Below, one piece after another: positions 42,151 through 54,100 of a DNA stretch of 64,000 bases. Within the stretch, counting starts at the first letter, position 1, and each line of letters begins with the position of its first letter. Position numbers and translations under genes: made by a program. Source of the stretch: Closterium sp. Naga37s-1 (lineage: Eukaryota > Streptophyta > Zygnematophyceae > Desmidiales > Closteriaceae); NCBI GenBank assembly GCA_947471745.1, contig CANJKZ010000080.1:603501-667500 (forward strand), given 5' to 3'. The notes beneath the pieces are model-generated. The model was not told the DNA's origin, did not search any database, and was given only the letters and a program-made list of their open reading frames with translations.

Positions 42151-42271
42151 CATCGGCAGCCATTCCATTGTCACGAAGCCGAACAGATTGAGCAGCAGCC
42201 TTAGAAGCGAATGTCGCGAGGGTGACGGTGATGGCAAGTAGGAGAGCGAGAGTAGTAAGCAGGCGCGCCAT
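42151..42271 (-). CDS. Candidate secreted small protein, exon 1 (signal peptide)
   Basis: ATG at 42269-42271 (minus) opens MARLLTTLALLLAITVTLA, a strong N-terminal signal peptide with a hydrophobic core and a likely cleavage after Ala-Ala-Ala or nearby (residues ~24-27). The exon ends in GAT-G followed by the consensus donor GTAAGT (plus-strand ACTTAC at 42145-42150). With exon 2 at 34295-34434 it gives 86 residues. E6 lies in the intron, which would be about 610 bp without it and is about 7.7 kb now; its TTCGC duplicate begins 43 bp from the donor. The product would enter the secretory pathway; the short mature part could be a peptide hormone-like or wall protein, but no family is recognised. 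Confidence 0.55.
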
Positions 42272-43156
42272 GATTACTTATTGTAGCTAGTGAAGAGGAT
42301 GTAGGGACTTGGAAGCGAGTGAAAATGAGCTTCGAAATGTGGGACTGGTTTTGGTAAGGAAAAAGCGTGGGGTACGGATTGTGCTGGATGTGAATGAATG
42401 GGCTGAATCGGACTTCTCATGCTCGGCGCAATCACCATCGCCGAATCGCAATTCCGAGTGAATCATAATCGAGAATACGCGTTCCAACTATAATTCATTT
42501 GGATGAGTCGCTTGACTCGCAGCGGATGTTGGACGGCGTGGTACGCTACACACGTTTCCAGTGCGGTAAAAAGGGATACAAGCAGTTTTTTCAAATTACA
42601 AACGGGTACGAGCAAATATTGATCGCGTTCACGAATGACTTTGTGGGGCGTACTACATTTCTCTTTCGCCCTGACTGCCCGATCTGAAAGTACCAGTGCG
42701 AAACTACAGGGTGTGTGACATCACCAACCGACTCGGAGTATCAGACTATGATTCACCGACTAAATGATCAGGTTTTAAAGAGAGTGAAATTCTCATGAAC
42801 ATCCATACCCTTGAGCAACCGCCACTTCGTGAACATCACCCAGGAAAGTACATGACCTTAGTGCTCTACGCCCAAAAAATCTGGGTGAGAAGCTGTGAGA
42901 TGCGGTGGGTGAGATAGAAGTGAATGATATGAACTACATGTTTCAGAGTTGAGACGCTTAGCAAAACAAAACCACATTGACAGAATTTTCAAGATAGTGA
43001 ATTAATTCCTCCTCGTACTGCTTTCAAGCCTCCAAGCATCTGTCTCTGTCCCTGTTGAAATCTTCTCTGCTCCTTGACAAGCATTGTCCGATACTTCTAC
43101 TAGCATGGTCCTTTCTCAAACGGAAAGCACCAGCGGAAATTCGTGTTTGAGTGTGA
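42272..43156. other. Upstream region of the secreted-protein gene
   Basis: AT-richer unique DNA that would hold the promoter of the minus-strand gene. A 62-codon plus-strand ORF at 42499-42687 (MDESLDSQRMLDG...) has no recognisable domain and is weakly supported. Confidence 0.45.
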
Positions 43157-43287
43157 TGTTATAACTGAAGGATCGTAGTGGATAGGATAAAGCTTGCCAA
43201 GTGTATTGAGAGAACTATAAAGTCTCTGTAGTGACCTTGTTAATGAATTGAGAGAGAACAAGATAATTATAAGATAGAAGTACAAGG
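43157..43287 (-). repeat. E8 3' LTR, distal piece
   Basis: On the minus strand it continues from the other side of E7 (CCTTGTACTTCTATC, then TCTCTCTCAATTC) and probably ends at AGTTATAACA. The end is inferred from the CA rule and not from a matching second LTR. Confidence 0.6.
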
Positions 43288-43411
43288 ATATAGCTTATGC
43301 TGTTGTGTAGGCTATAGTGGGGTATCCCATAGGGGGTACAACCCAATTAGGGTTTTCCATATGTACTCACCTCATTCATAGTTCATTCATCCTCGTTCTT
43401 CATTCTTCTCA
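43288..43411 (+). repeat. E7 5' LTR, tip deleted (124 bp)
   Basis: Matches the 3' LTR from ATATAGCTTATGC onward. The expected TGTCAGAACATT is missing. Followed by TGGTATCGAGCAGG (43412-43425), the primer site. Confidence 0.9.
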
Positions 43412-43425
43412 TGGTATCGAGCAGG
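43412..43425 (+). other. E7 primer binding site
   Basis: TGGTATCGAGCAGG, identical to E1 and E2. Confidence 0.82.
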
Positions 43426-43548
43426 TTCCCTCGTGGGAACTGTTCCTAGGGCCCACCGTTTTTTTTTCCTGCCCGGAGCGCACTCTGCCCCTACCCGAGT
43501 CGCGCTCCCCTCTCTCTTGGCCCCTAGTGGCCCCTTTAGCCGCCCGTC

Positions 43549-44450
43549 ACGGCCCTTAGACGCCCGCGCGCCGCCCGTCCCGGCCCCTTAGACGCCCGCG
43601 CGCCGCCCGTCCCGGCCCCTAGACGCCCGTGCGCCACCCGGCCCGGCCCCTAGACGCCCGCGCGCCGCCCGTCCCGGCCCCTAGACGCCCGCGCGCCGCC
43701 CGTCCCGGCCCCTAGACGCCCGCGCGCCGCCCGTCCCGGCCCCTAGACGCCCGCGCGCCGCCCGTCCCGGCCCCTAGACGCCCGCGCGCCGCCCGTCCCG
43801 GCCCCTAGACGCCCGCGCGCCGCCCGTCCCGGCCCCTCGACGCCCGCGCGCCGCCCGTCCCGGCCCCTCGACGCCCGCGCGCCGCCCGTCCCGGCCCCTC
43901 GCCGCCCGTGAGCCGCCCGTCCCGGCCCCTAGACGCCCGCGCGCCGCCCGTCCCGGCCCCTAGACGCCCGCGCGCCGCCCGTCCCGGCCCCTAGACGCCC
44001 GCGCGCCGCCCGTCCCGGCCCCTGGACGCCCGCGCGCCGCCCGTCCCGGCCCCTCGACGCCCACGCGCCGCCCGTCCCGGCCCCTAGACGCCCGCGCGCC
44101 ACCCGGCCCGACCCCTAGACGCCCGCGCGCCGCCCGTCCCGGCCCCTCGACGCCCGCGCGCCGCCCGTCCTGTCCCCACGCCGCCTGTGCCGCTGAGGAG
44201 CTGAGCCGCCCGAGCCGCCCGAGCCGCCCGCACCGCCCGAGCAGCCCGAGCCGTGCTGCCCCTCAGCAGCACAACCGAGCCGCCCGACAGCAGAGCAGCC
44301 GAGCCGCCCAGCAGCCGAGCCGCTCAACAGCCGAGCCGCCCAGCAGCCGAGCCGCCCAGCAGCCGTGCCGCCCAGCAGCGGAGCCGCCGAGCCGCCGAGC
44401 CGCCCGGCAGCCGAGCCGCCGAGCCGCCGCGCCGCCCTCCTTCCGGGCCG
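43549..44450 (+). repeat. E7 leader minisatellites
   Basis: 43549-44180: about 20 copies of the 31-bp unit also found in E2 (there about 14), showing copy-number change between close relatives. 44190-44450: CAGCAGCCGAGCCGCC-type units. Confidence 0.92.
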
Positions 44451-44535
44451 CCCAACCTGTCCAGTCTGGTGAGCACAGCGCCCTTTCACTGCACTGCCCT
44501 CACCCTACTGTTTGCGCTGCCAGTCGTCTAGGGTC

Positions 44536-47500
44536 ATGGCTACCCCTAGTGTTCTAGTCTTTGACGCTGAGGGTCGGGCCATTGACTTTGAGGTCTGGGT
44601 GGATGACCTGCAGCTGTTCTTACAGTGCGATAGGGCAGATGGTCTCTCTCTCTTTGACCTCACCTCTGGCGCCTCCACTGCCCCTGCTGCTGACGCCGAC
44701 GCCACTGTTCGCTCCCAGTGGGCCACGCGCGACGCTGCTGCACGTCTTGCTGTGCGTCGCCACCTCCCTACCTCCGAGCGTGCACACTTTAGTCAGTACA
44801 AGAGTGCTCAGACCTTGTACGACGCTGTAGTTGCGCGCTACTCCTCCCCTGCCACTGCTGCACTGAGCCGTCTCATGCTACCGTACCTCTTTCCTGACCT
44901 TGCTGCCTTTCCCACAGTCGCTGACCTCATTACGCACCTCCGCACTAGTGACACTCGCTACCGCGCTGCACTCCCTGCTGACTTCTGCGCCAAGAACCCC
45001 CCCCCCATGTACATCACTCTTTACTACATAGTCACTCGCCTTCCTGACTCCCTTCGCGTAGTCAGGGACCACTTTCTCTCTGTCTGTCCCACCACTCTCA
45101 CTGTTGACCTCCTCGAGAAGTCCCTCCTAGCGGCCGAGAAGAGCATAGTCGCTGTAGGGGCCTCTCGTGGTGACCCGCGCACCCCCATCTTTGAGGGGTG
45201 TTCCCCCTCCCCCCTTCTGCCCTCTGTTGCCTCTGCTGCTGCGGCCGACCTCCTTGGTCTTGAGTCGGTCGGTGTGGCGTCTGCCCCTAGTGGGAGACGC
45301 CGCTCTGGCAAGGGCAAGGGGGGCAAGGGCGCTGGAGGAGCGAGCGGGGGCGGTGGAGGTGGAGGTGGCGGCAGTGGGGGGAGTGGGGGTGGCGGTGGGA
45401 GTGGAGGTGGGGGTGGAGGAGTCGGTGGCGGCAGTGGAGGCGGAGGTGTCGGCGGCGGTGGCAGTGGGAGTGGGGGTGGCGGAGGTGGCGGCGGCGGAGG
45501 CGGAGGTGGAGGCGGCGGCAGTAGCGGAGGCGGCGGAGGCGGAGGAGGCGGCGGGGGTGGAGGTGGTGCTGGTCGCGGGTCTTCGCAGAGGAGTGGCTCC
45601 GGTGGTGGCTCGCGCCAGCAGCAGCAGCGTGGTCGTGACACCTTGTCCCCTCAGCAGCTTCGTGAGTGGTACACTGCGCGTCAGCGAGGTGGGGGTTTTG
45701 GTCCGTGCTCCTACGTTTTGCGCACCGGCGACCGTGCGGGTGAGCAGTGTGGGGGTCCCCACCCCACTCAGCGCTGCTTTGGCCGCCTGACGGACGCGTG
45801 GCGTCACCAGTTCCCGGAGGCCTCAGAGATCCCTCGTTGGGGTGACCTGTCCAGGGCGGGTGTTGCCATCTATGATCTTGACTTTGATGCTATTCTCTCT
45901 GCCATGTATGCTGTGTCTATTAGTGATGAGGGTGACTGTTACCGGTGTTTCCCGCCCGATCCGGGTATTGAGACTGCTGCTCTAGGTCCTGGTGAGGCTG
46001 CTGCCCTAGGTGCTTGCGACGCTGCTGCCCTAGGTGCTCGTGTGTCTGCGTCCTCAGGTACTGGTGAGTCTGCGCTCTCAGGTACTACGTCGGCTTCGGC
46101 CTCCCTCACCTTCACCCTTGACTCTGGGGCGTCTCGCTCCTTCTTTAGGGACCGCACCACACTCACACCGCTGAGTCGACCGGTTGCAGTGTCTCTGGCT
46201 GACCCCTCTGGGGGTCCTGTCCTGTCTCGCTTCTCCACAGTCCTCCCGTGTCCGGCGGCTCCCTCTGGCACCCTGTCTGGTCTCTACCTCCCCTCGTTCT
46301 CTACGAACCTGGTGAGTGGTGCTGACCTACAGGATGCGGGTGTACACCAGTTCACTCCTGCGCGTCAGCGGGTGACGCACTGTACAGAGGCTCGCACAGG
46401 CCGACACCTGGCTACGTTTACCCGTCAGCCGGGGTCGAGCCTGTACACACTGACCACTGCGTCTCCTCCCGTTACTGAGTCTGGTAGAGTCGCTTCGTCG
46501 GGTCAGGTGTTTGCTGCTGCGTCCAGGTCTGGTCCTGAGTCTGCCCCCTGTTCTTGTCGTCTCCTGTCTCACGAGACTCTTCTCTGGCACCACCGTCTTG
46601 GTCACCCCTCTCTGCTTCGGCTCAGAGGCATGGCCTCCCGTCTTCTAGTGTCTGGTCTCCCCCGGTCCCTCCCTCCCCTTCCTCAGGGCCCTGGCCCTAC
46701 CTGTGTCCCCTGTGTCGAGGGGCGCCAGCGTGCTGCCCCTCACTCCTCCCAGTTTCCTCCGACAGAGGCCCCGTTGCAGACGCTCCACATGGACGTGTGG
46801 GGCCCAGCCCGCGTCCGTGGGCAGGGTCACGAGCGCTACTTCCTGCTCGTTGTTGACGACTACTCGCGTTACACCGCAGTCTTCCCCTTGCGCGGCAAGG
46901 GTGATGTCACTGAGGTGCTGATCGACTGGATCCGCGCAGCTCGTCTCCAGCTCAGGCAGAGCTTTGGCTCCGACTTTCCTGTTCTGCGTCTGCACTCGGA
47001 CAGAGGCGGAGAGTTCTCCTCTGGCCTTCTGCGAGCCTACTGTCGTGCACGAGGCATCCGTCAGACCTTCACGCTCCCGGACTCTCCGCAGCAAAATGGG
47101 ATTGCTGAGCGCCGCATTGGCATGGTCATGGACGTCGCTCGTACGTCTATGATGCATGCGGCTGCCCCCCATTTTCTGTGGCCGTTTGCGGTGAGGTACG
47201 CGGCACGTCAGATCAACCTTCACCCCAGGGTCTCCAGGCCGGAGACCTCCCCAGCCTTGCTGTGGACCGGGAAGGTGGGCGATGCGTCGGCGTTCCGGGT
47301 CTGGGGATCTCGGGCGTTTGTCCGCGACTTGTCTGCGGACAAACTGTCCCCTCGTGCTGCTCCTTGCGTCTTCCTGGGGTTCCCCCCAGACGCGCCTGGG
47401 TGGCAGTTCTACCACCCCACCTCTCGCCGTGTTCTGTCCTCTCAGGACGTCACGTTCGACGAGTCGGTACCCTACTACCGCCTCTTCCCCTACCGCACTC

Positions 47501-50500
47501 CGTCCCCCCCCCCGCCCCCGCTCTTCCTTGTACCAGGTCCCCCCCCGGTAGACCCCCTCCCCCCTCAGGGTCCTGCCCCTTCAGGTGTGTCCCAGGTAGA
47601 CGCAGTCGAGCCTGTCGAGGTCACTGGTGACTCTGGTGCTGCTGGGGGTGCTGAGCCTGGGGGTGCTGGGCCTGGGGATGCTGGGCCTGGGGGTGCTGAG
47701 CCTGGGGGTGCTGAGTCTGGGGGTGCTGAGTCTGGGGGTGCTGAGCCTGGGGGTGCTGAGCCTGGGGGTGCTGAGCCTGGGGGTGCTGAGCCTGGGGGTG
47801 CTGAGTGTGGGGGTGCTACGCCTGGGGGTGCTTTGCCTGGGGGTGCTGGACCTGGGAGTGCTGCGCCTGGAGGTCCTCCGCCTCGAGTTTCTACGCGTGC
47901 TTTGTCTCGCCGGGAGCCACTCTCTCCACAGGAGCTGCGCGAGTGGTTTGCCCGGCGCTGGAGCCGTGCTGCTGGTGCTGGAGGTTCGTCGGCTACTGAG
48001 GGTGCTGCTGTTGCGGGTCCCGGAGGTGCTCGTACTGGGAGTACTGGAGCTGCTGGGCCTGCGGGTTCGACTGGAGCTGGTGCTGCTGAGGGTGTTGGAG
48101 CTGAGACTACCACTGGCGGTCCTGCTGGGGATGCTCCTGGTGTTGCTCGAGGTTCTGGAGCTACTGGAGGTGCTGCTGGAGCGGGTGCTCCTGCTGGGGG
48201 TACTGGTGCTGTCCCTGCTGTTTCTGGCGTAGCTACGCGGCCTCGACCGTACTTCGTTCCACTCCTGCAGCAGGTTCTTGGTCTTCCGCCCTCTCCTGGT
48301 CCTCCTCCTCTCTTGGAGGGTCCACAGCCTGTCCCGTCGCGGTCACTGCTACAGCCTACCTCCCCTTTACCTGCTCCTTCTCCCTACACTGGTCCTACTG
48401 GAGGTCTTACTGAGCGTCGTGAGCCTGCGTCTCGCCCTGCGTCGCCTGTCCGTGCTGCTCGCGCTAGTGGTCGTGGTTCGCGTCAGCGTCCTCCTCCTGT
48501 CCCTGGCACGCACAGGATGTCTCTGCGTCCGTCTACTGCTCCTCTGCGTGCCCCTTTGCCTTTTCCTCCTGAGTCCTCTCTTCCTGCTCTTCCCGACCCT
48601 GCGTCGGACTCTCTTCGTGCTGCCAGTCCTACTGTCACGCGTCTCCTTGCTACTGTCGTCACTGACCCTTCCTTCGAGTCTACTGCTGCGTCTGCCCTAG
48701 TTACTGAACTCGTCGACTTTGCTGCTCGCTGTCGCCTAGACTACGCTGCTAGTCTTGTCGCTGAGTCTGGGTCTGCCTGTCCTCCGTCAGTCGGGGGTGA
48801 GTGTGCCCTTGGCACGGACGTCCTTGAGGACAGGCAGGAGGAGTTCCAGTGTCTGGCAGCTACTTCACCTCATCTCGTGTCCGTACTGCTTACCCCTGAG
48901 GGAGACCCGGATGCACTTGACATCCCGACTCCGCGCTCTTACGCGGAGGCGATAGAGGGTCCCTAATCCTCTCAGTGGCAGGCAGCTATGGATGCAGAGA
49001 TGGCTTCCTGGAAGTCCACAGGCACCTACGTTGACGCTGTCCCCCCTCTTGGGGCGAACATCGTCAGTGGCATGTGGATCTTCAGGGTGAAGCGGCCGCC
49101 GGGTTCTCCGCCTGTCTTCAAGGCACGTTACGTGGCTCGTGGCTTCAGTCAGCGACAGGGAGTTGACTACTTTCAGACCTTCTCCCCCACCCCGAAGATG
49201 ACCACTCTTCGGGTGCTGCTACACGTTGCTGCTCACCGTGACTACGAGCTGCACTCTCTCGACTTCAGCACTGCTTTCTTGCAGGGCAGCCTGCACGAGG
49301 AGATCTGGCTGCGCCGCCCACTTGGCTTCACTGGGTCTTTCCCTCCTGGTACCCAGTGGAGTCTCCGGCGTCCAGTCTACGGTCTCCGCCAGGCGCCACG
49401 TGAGTGGCACGACACACTGAGGACTACGCTTGCGGCTCTTGGGTTTGCTCCTTCTACTGCCGACCCGTCGCTGTTTCTACGCACCGACACCTCTCTGCCG
49501 CCGTTCTACATCCTCGTGTACGTCGACGACTTGGTCTTTGCCACAGCTGACACTGCTGGACTCGCCCACGTGAAGTCCGAGCTGCAGAAGAGACACACGT
49601 GCACAGACCTGGGTGAACTGCGCAGCTACCTTGGCTTGCAGATCACCCGGGACAGAGCACGCCGCACCATTACCCTGACTCAGTCACACATGGTGCAGCA
49701 GGTCCTTCAGCGCTTCGGCTTCACGTACTCCTCGCCTCAGGCCACTCCTCTGCCTACTCGCCACTCACTCTCAGCTCTGCCTTCGGATGAGTCAGTAGAG
49801 TCGAGTGGCCCGTATCCAGAGCTTGTTGGCTGCCTCATGTACCTGATGACCTGCACACGACCTGACCTTGCATACCCTCTTAGCATTCTTGCACGCTATG
49901 TTGCTCCTGGGAGACACCGACCAGAGCACATGGCTGCAGCGAAGAGGGTGTTGCGATACTTGTGCAGTACGTCGCGCATGGGACTAGTGCTTGGAGGGCG
50001 GAGTCCAGTGGTCCTCACTGGGCACGCGGACGCTTCTTGGGCTGACGACCAGGCTACGCAGCGGTCGTCGCAGGGTTACACCTTCAGTCTTGGTTCCGGC
50101 TCTGTCTCGTGGCGAGCTACTCGCTCGTCCTCTGTTCTCGGCTCCAGTTGTGAGGCTGAGATCTACGCCGGGGCCATGGCTGCACAGGAGCTTCGCTGGC
50201 TCACCTACCTGCTGACTGACCTTGGAGAGCCGCCTCGTTCTCCTCCAGTGCTGTACGTAGACAACAAGGCCATGCTGGCCTTGTGTCGAGAGCAGCGCTT
50301 GGAGCACAGAACGAAGCACATTGCTCTCCGTTACTTTCTTGCTCGTGAGCTGCAGCAGCGTGGTCAGTTGCGACTTGCGTACGTGGCCTCTCAGGCCAAC
50401 ACTGCTGATGTGTTCACCAAGGCACTTGCGCCTTGTGACCATCAGCGCTTCTGCACTCAGCTGGGTCTTGTACCTGTCTTGCCTCACTTGCTCTCCTCTT

Positions 50501-50502
50501 GA
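44536..50502 (+). pseudogene. E7 gag-pol polyprotein with one nonsense codon
   Basis: ATG 44536 (MATPS) to TGA 50500-50502, 1988 codons before the terminal stop and no frameshift. A TAA at 48964-48966 stands where E2 has TAC (Tyr in GPYSSQ), between integrase and RT, so only gag-protease-integrase (1476 residues) would be made. Gag has a longer polyglycine block (45340-45575) than E2 and the same CX13CX3HX4C pattern. Protease Asp529-Ser-Gly, integrase HMDVWGP, HSDRGGEF and QQNGIAERR, RT YVDD at 49519, RNase H HADASW and VDNKA are all present. Otherwise it looks functional; a single base change separates it from an intact copy. Confidence 0.93.
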
Positions 50503-50707
50503 CCTTACTTGTACTGTCACATATATATACCTGCTCTTGCTTGTCTAGCTCTATATATATATGTGTACTCCTGCATGTGAACTGGCCTTGTGGCCTTGTC
50601 GTTGTGCTCGGACTGTGTGGTGACGTTGTGATCCACCCTGAGCTTGCTCTGCTTTGCTTGACTGGTCTTGTGACCCCTTGTTCTCCCCCACTTTGCCTAT
50701 GGGGGTG
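50503..50707 (+). other. E7 conserved 3' non-coding region and polypurine tract
   Basis: Same ~200-bp block as E2, ending GGGGGTG (50701-50707) at the LTR. Confidence 0.72.
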
Positions 50708-50843
50708 TGTCAGAACATTATATAGCTTATGCTGTTGTGTAGGCTATAGTGGGGTATCCCATAGGGGGTACAACCCAATTAGGGTTTTCCATATGTACTC
50801 ACCTCATTCATAGTTCATTCATCCTCGTTCTTCATTCTTCTCA
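50708..50843 (+). repeat. E7 3' LTR (136 bp)
   Basis: TGTCAGAACATTATATAGC ... CATTCTTCTCA. Followed by ATAAATAGC of the E8 LTR. Confidence 0.93.
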
Positions 50844-51165
50844 ATAAATAGCAATCCTAGCTAGCCATGTACTCTGAGGGGTACATTCCCTTAATAACTG
50901 AATAACATTGCTACAGTAACCACGACTGTTGCCATTCTAGACATTTACCACGTTGCACTTCGTAACTGTCTTGTGCGGTTACTGGGCAGTCAAGGGCCAC
51001 GACCGTTGACTGTCTTTGACTGTTGACCTTTGGGTGACCCTCGACCTTCTGCGTGCTCCATATGAGCTATTGCGGTACTGATACAGGCGTTCACTTTGTT
51101 ATGGAGTGACGCGAGAGTGGAGAACCTTTGGGAATGCTTATGATAACCTTTCGGTTATTCCAACA
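50844..51165 (-). repeat. E8 3' LTR, proximal piece
   Basis: Minus strand TGTTGGAATAACCG at the purine tract GAAGGGGAG (51166-51174), running leftward to the E7 insertion point. With the distal piece the LTR is about 450 bp. Confidence 0.8.
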
Positions 51166-51172
51166 CTCCCCT

Positions 51173-54100
51173 TCATTCCTGAAGGTGAGCCACGTGGGAC
51201 TTCTTGGTGATCCCGCAGAGATTGGCGCAGTGCCGAAACTGTTGACGTGGCAGTTTCTTTATCAGAAAGTCGGCTGCCATGTCACCAGTTGGGCAGTACG
51301 TAAGCTTGACCTTACCCTTGTCGATTTCGTCCTTGACGAAAAAGTAGCGAAGGGCGATGTGCTTCGTGCGGTTTACAAAGCCGGGCTTGTTCGCGATCTT
51401 GATCGCGCTCTAGTTGTCGTAGAGTAACGTGAAGTGCCTGTTCATCGTTACTTTCGCCTCCTGTAGGAGTTCCATCAGGTACAGTCCTTCGCGAACGGCT
51501 GCGCTGGCGGCGATGAATTCAGCTTCGGCTGACGAAAGAGCGATGAGTTCCTGCTTCCAAGAATTCCATGAGATGAGTTCAGCAGGTTGGAGTTGGAAGA
51601 TGAATCATGTGCAGGAGCGTCTGTTGTCAATGTCTCCTGCGTGGCCTGCGTCTACGTAGCCATGCAGCTGCAGGGTAGCTGTTAAGTTAGCTTCGTAGGT
51701 GAGGCCGACGTCGGGAGTAGAGATGAAGTATTGAAGTGCACAGCGTAGATCCAGCAGATTCTCCCTTTCAAATCGCTTCATGTACTGAGCGAGTTGGCTT
51801 GCGACGTAGGAGAGATCAGGCCGGCACGTGTCGGCGGCGAACAGGAGGCACCCCAACTGCTGCTGATAAAGCCGATGATCCTCGAAAGAGAGGGGCGTGG
51901 TGTCCGGTTCGTGGTTAGGAGGAGGAGTGCGAAAAGGGGTAGTGAGGTTGATGGGTGCGATGCCGAATTTCTTCGCGAGTGTTTCGGCATATTTGGCGGC
52001 GGAGAGGTGAATGGAGGAGGCGGACTGGGTGATGTTGAGACCCAGGAATTGCGTAACGTCGTGATTGACAGTGACCTCCAGCTTCTCCTTGATATCTGCT
52101 TCGAACTGGTCCAGCAGCTCCGCGTCGTCACCGGTGTAGAGGAGGTCGTCGACGTAGGCAACGAGGAGGATGAATTTTCCGCGCGACTCCTTCCTGTACA
52201 TGCCGAGGTCGTGTGGCAGTTGTTGGAAACCGAGCTCCATGAGGACGGTGTGTAGGTACTGCTGCCACAGGCGAGGTGCTTGCTTAATCCCGTAGAGGGA
52301 TTTCTGGAGCAGGCAGACGGCGCCGTCGTTCTCTTCAAAAGCATGCGGCTACTCGACAAAGATGATTGCGTCCACCGGGGCGTACAAGAATGCACCGCCG
52401 ACGTCGATTTGAAGGAGTGGGCGCTGTTTGACGGCTGCAATGCAGATGAGGACCCGCATTGAAGTATGCCGCCCGACTGGTGCGTAGGTGAGATCGAAAT
52501 CCACCATGTGAGTTTGCTTGAAGCCGCGCACCACCCATCGCGCTTTGTATTAGTCGATGGAGCCATCCGCCAGTGTCTTAATGCGGAAAACCCATTATCC
52601 GCTGAGAATTTTTCTCCCCTTCGCAGATGTCCGGGGAACGAGCTTCCATGTTCCATGGCTCTTGAGCGACGTGATCTCCTTGGCCATGGCTGCCTTCCAT
52701 TTCTCACTGTCGGGGCCGGAGAGAGCTTGGCGAACAGTGGTGGGCTCCTTGGGGGAGGTGTGGCGAACAGCGACTGCGAGCCCAAGGATGCGGCGACCGG
52801 TTTCGTTGGTCTTTTCGTAGTGCAGGCGATCGTAGTCGTGGAAGCTGGTTACTTCGACCACGTCGTCGTCACTTTCGTTGCCAGGGCGGAGGGAGTCTTG
52901 CGAAGTGTTTGGCGGTGGTAACGTGGCATCTGGTGATTGGCGGGCGTCACTGTCAAAGTTGTAGGCCTCGCGAGTTGTAAAGTCGGGATCGAAGTGGTAT
53001 ACAAGTATGAAGGTTGGAGTCTGGAGCGGGCTTGTAAGGGGGATGTTGGGTGCGCTGTCAAACTGGGTAACATTTGCTGCATCCATATCTTCCGCCAGAT
53101 CAACTTCATCGTGTGGAGTTGCGAAGCTGTGGTGTCCCTCAAAAACCCTTTCCGGTGCCCTGTCAGCTTCGCGGTGTTCGTTGAACAGTGGCAGAGTTAG
53201 CTTCTCGTAGAAGATGCAGTCACGTGATTTCGTCACTTCGTGTATCGCGTAGTCCAGCACGATCCACGCCTTGTATTCCTTTTCGATCTCGAGGTTGATG
53301 CCCCAGCGAGCCCGGTCAGCGAACTTTCTGGTCCTTGCTGTGTGTGGCCTATACAGTACCATGCAGCTGAACACCCGAAGCAGATGCGTGTATGCTTTTC
53401 TGCCCGTCCAAGCCCTGTAAGGAGAGTTGTTGTTCTCGAGGCTTTGGGAGGACAGCAAGTTGTGCAGCCGGACTGCATGATTCATGGCGAATGACCAGTA
53501 CCGAGTTGGGATGGCCGACTGCTTCATCAGGGCCCTCATCCTGGTGGCGAGGCTCCTGTTTGTCCGTTCTGCTACTCCTTGCTGCTCGTGAGCGTAGGGC
53601 AGGGACACCAGGTGTTCAATCCATTTCTTCCTGAAGAGCTCCTTGAACTTGTCTGAGAAGAACTCAAGGGCTTCGTCCGTCTGCCAGCTTTTTAGCTTCA
53701 GCCCCGATTGCCGTTCGGCCCGCTTCATCTACGCGATGAAACACTCAAAGGCGAGTGACCTGCAGTCAGTACTGACAGCCCAAACGTAGCGAGTGCTTGC
53801 GTCGATGAAAGTAAGCGTGTAGGATTCGCCGTCGAGCCCTCCCTGGCTTAAATTCATAAAGTCGCTGTATACTTTATCGAGCGGTTTGTAGCGTTCGTAA
53901 CCGGGCGGTAGATCAGGGAAGGGCTTGTGGGCGAGCGACGCAGCGGGGCATACTGTGCATGGCGGGTCTTCCGAGTCTACTGTGAGGGAACCTCCGCGGG
54001 GAAGGAGTAATGCTCCGTCGTCAAAGACGTCAGCACGGAGGGAGTTCTTGAGTGTTGTGTGGAAGGGTGGTCGAGCCGTTGATGCCAGGTTTCGGGTTCC

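Larger units (their letters stand above)
43288..50843 (+). mobile_element. E7: nearly intact short-LTR copia element inside the E8 LTR
   Basis: Plus-strand element almost identical in layout to E2. 5' LTR 43288-43411 lacks its first 12 bases; 3' LTR 50708-50843 is complete (136 bp); the shared part looks identical, so it is recent. The flanks join into one continuous E8 LTR. The right flank begins ATAAA; the left flank ends ACAAGG followed by ATA, as expected if a deletion between two ATA triplets removed the LTR tip and part of the duplicate. Confidence 0.93.

Noticed and set aside
42499..42687. 62-codon ORF as a gene
   Set aside because: No domain, no partner exon and short; kept only as a remark.
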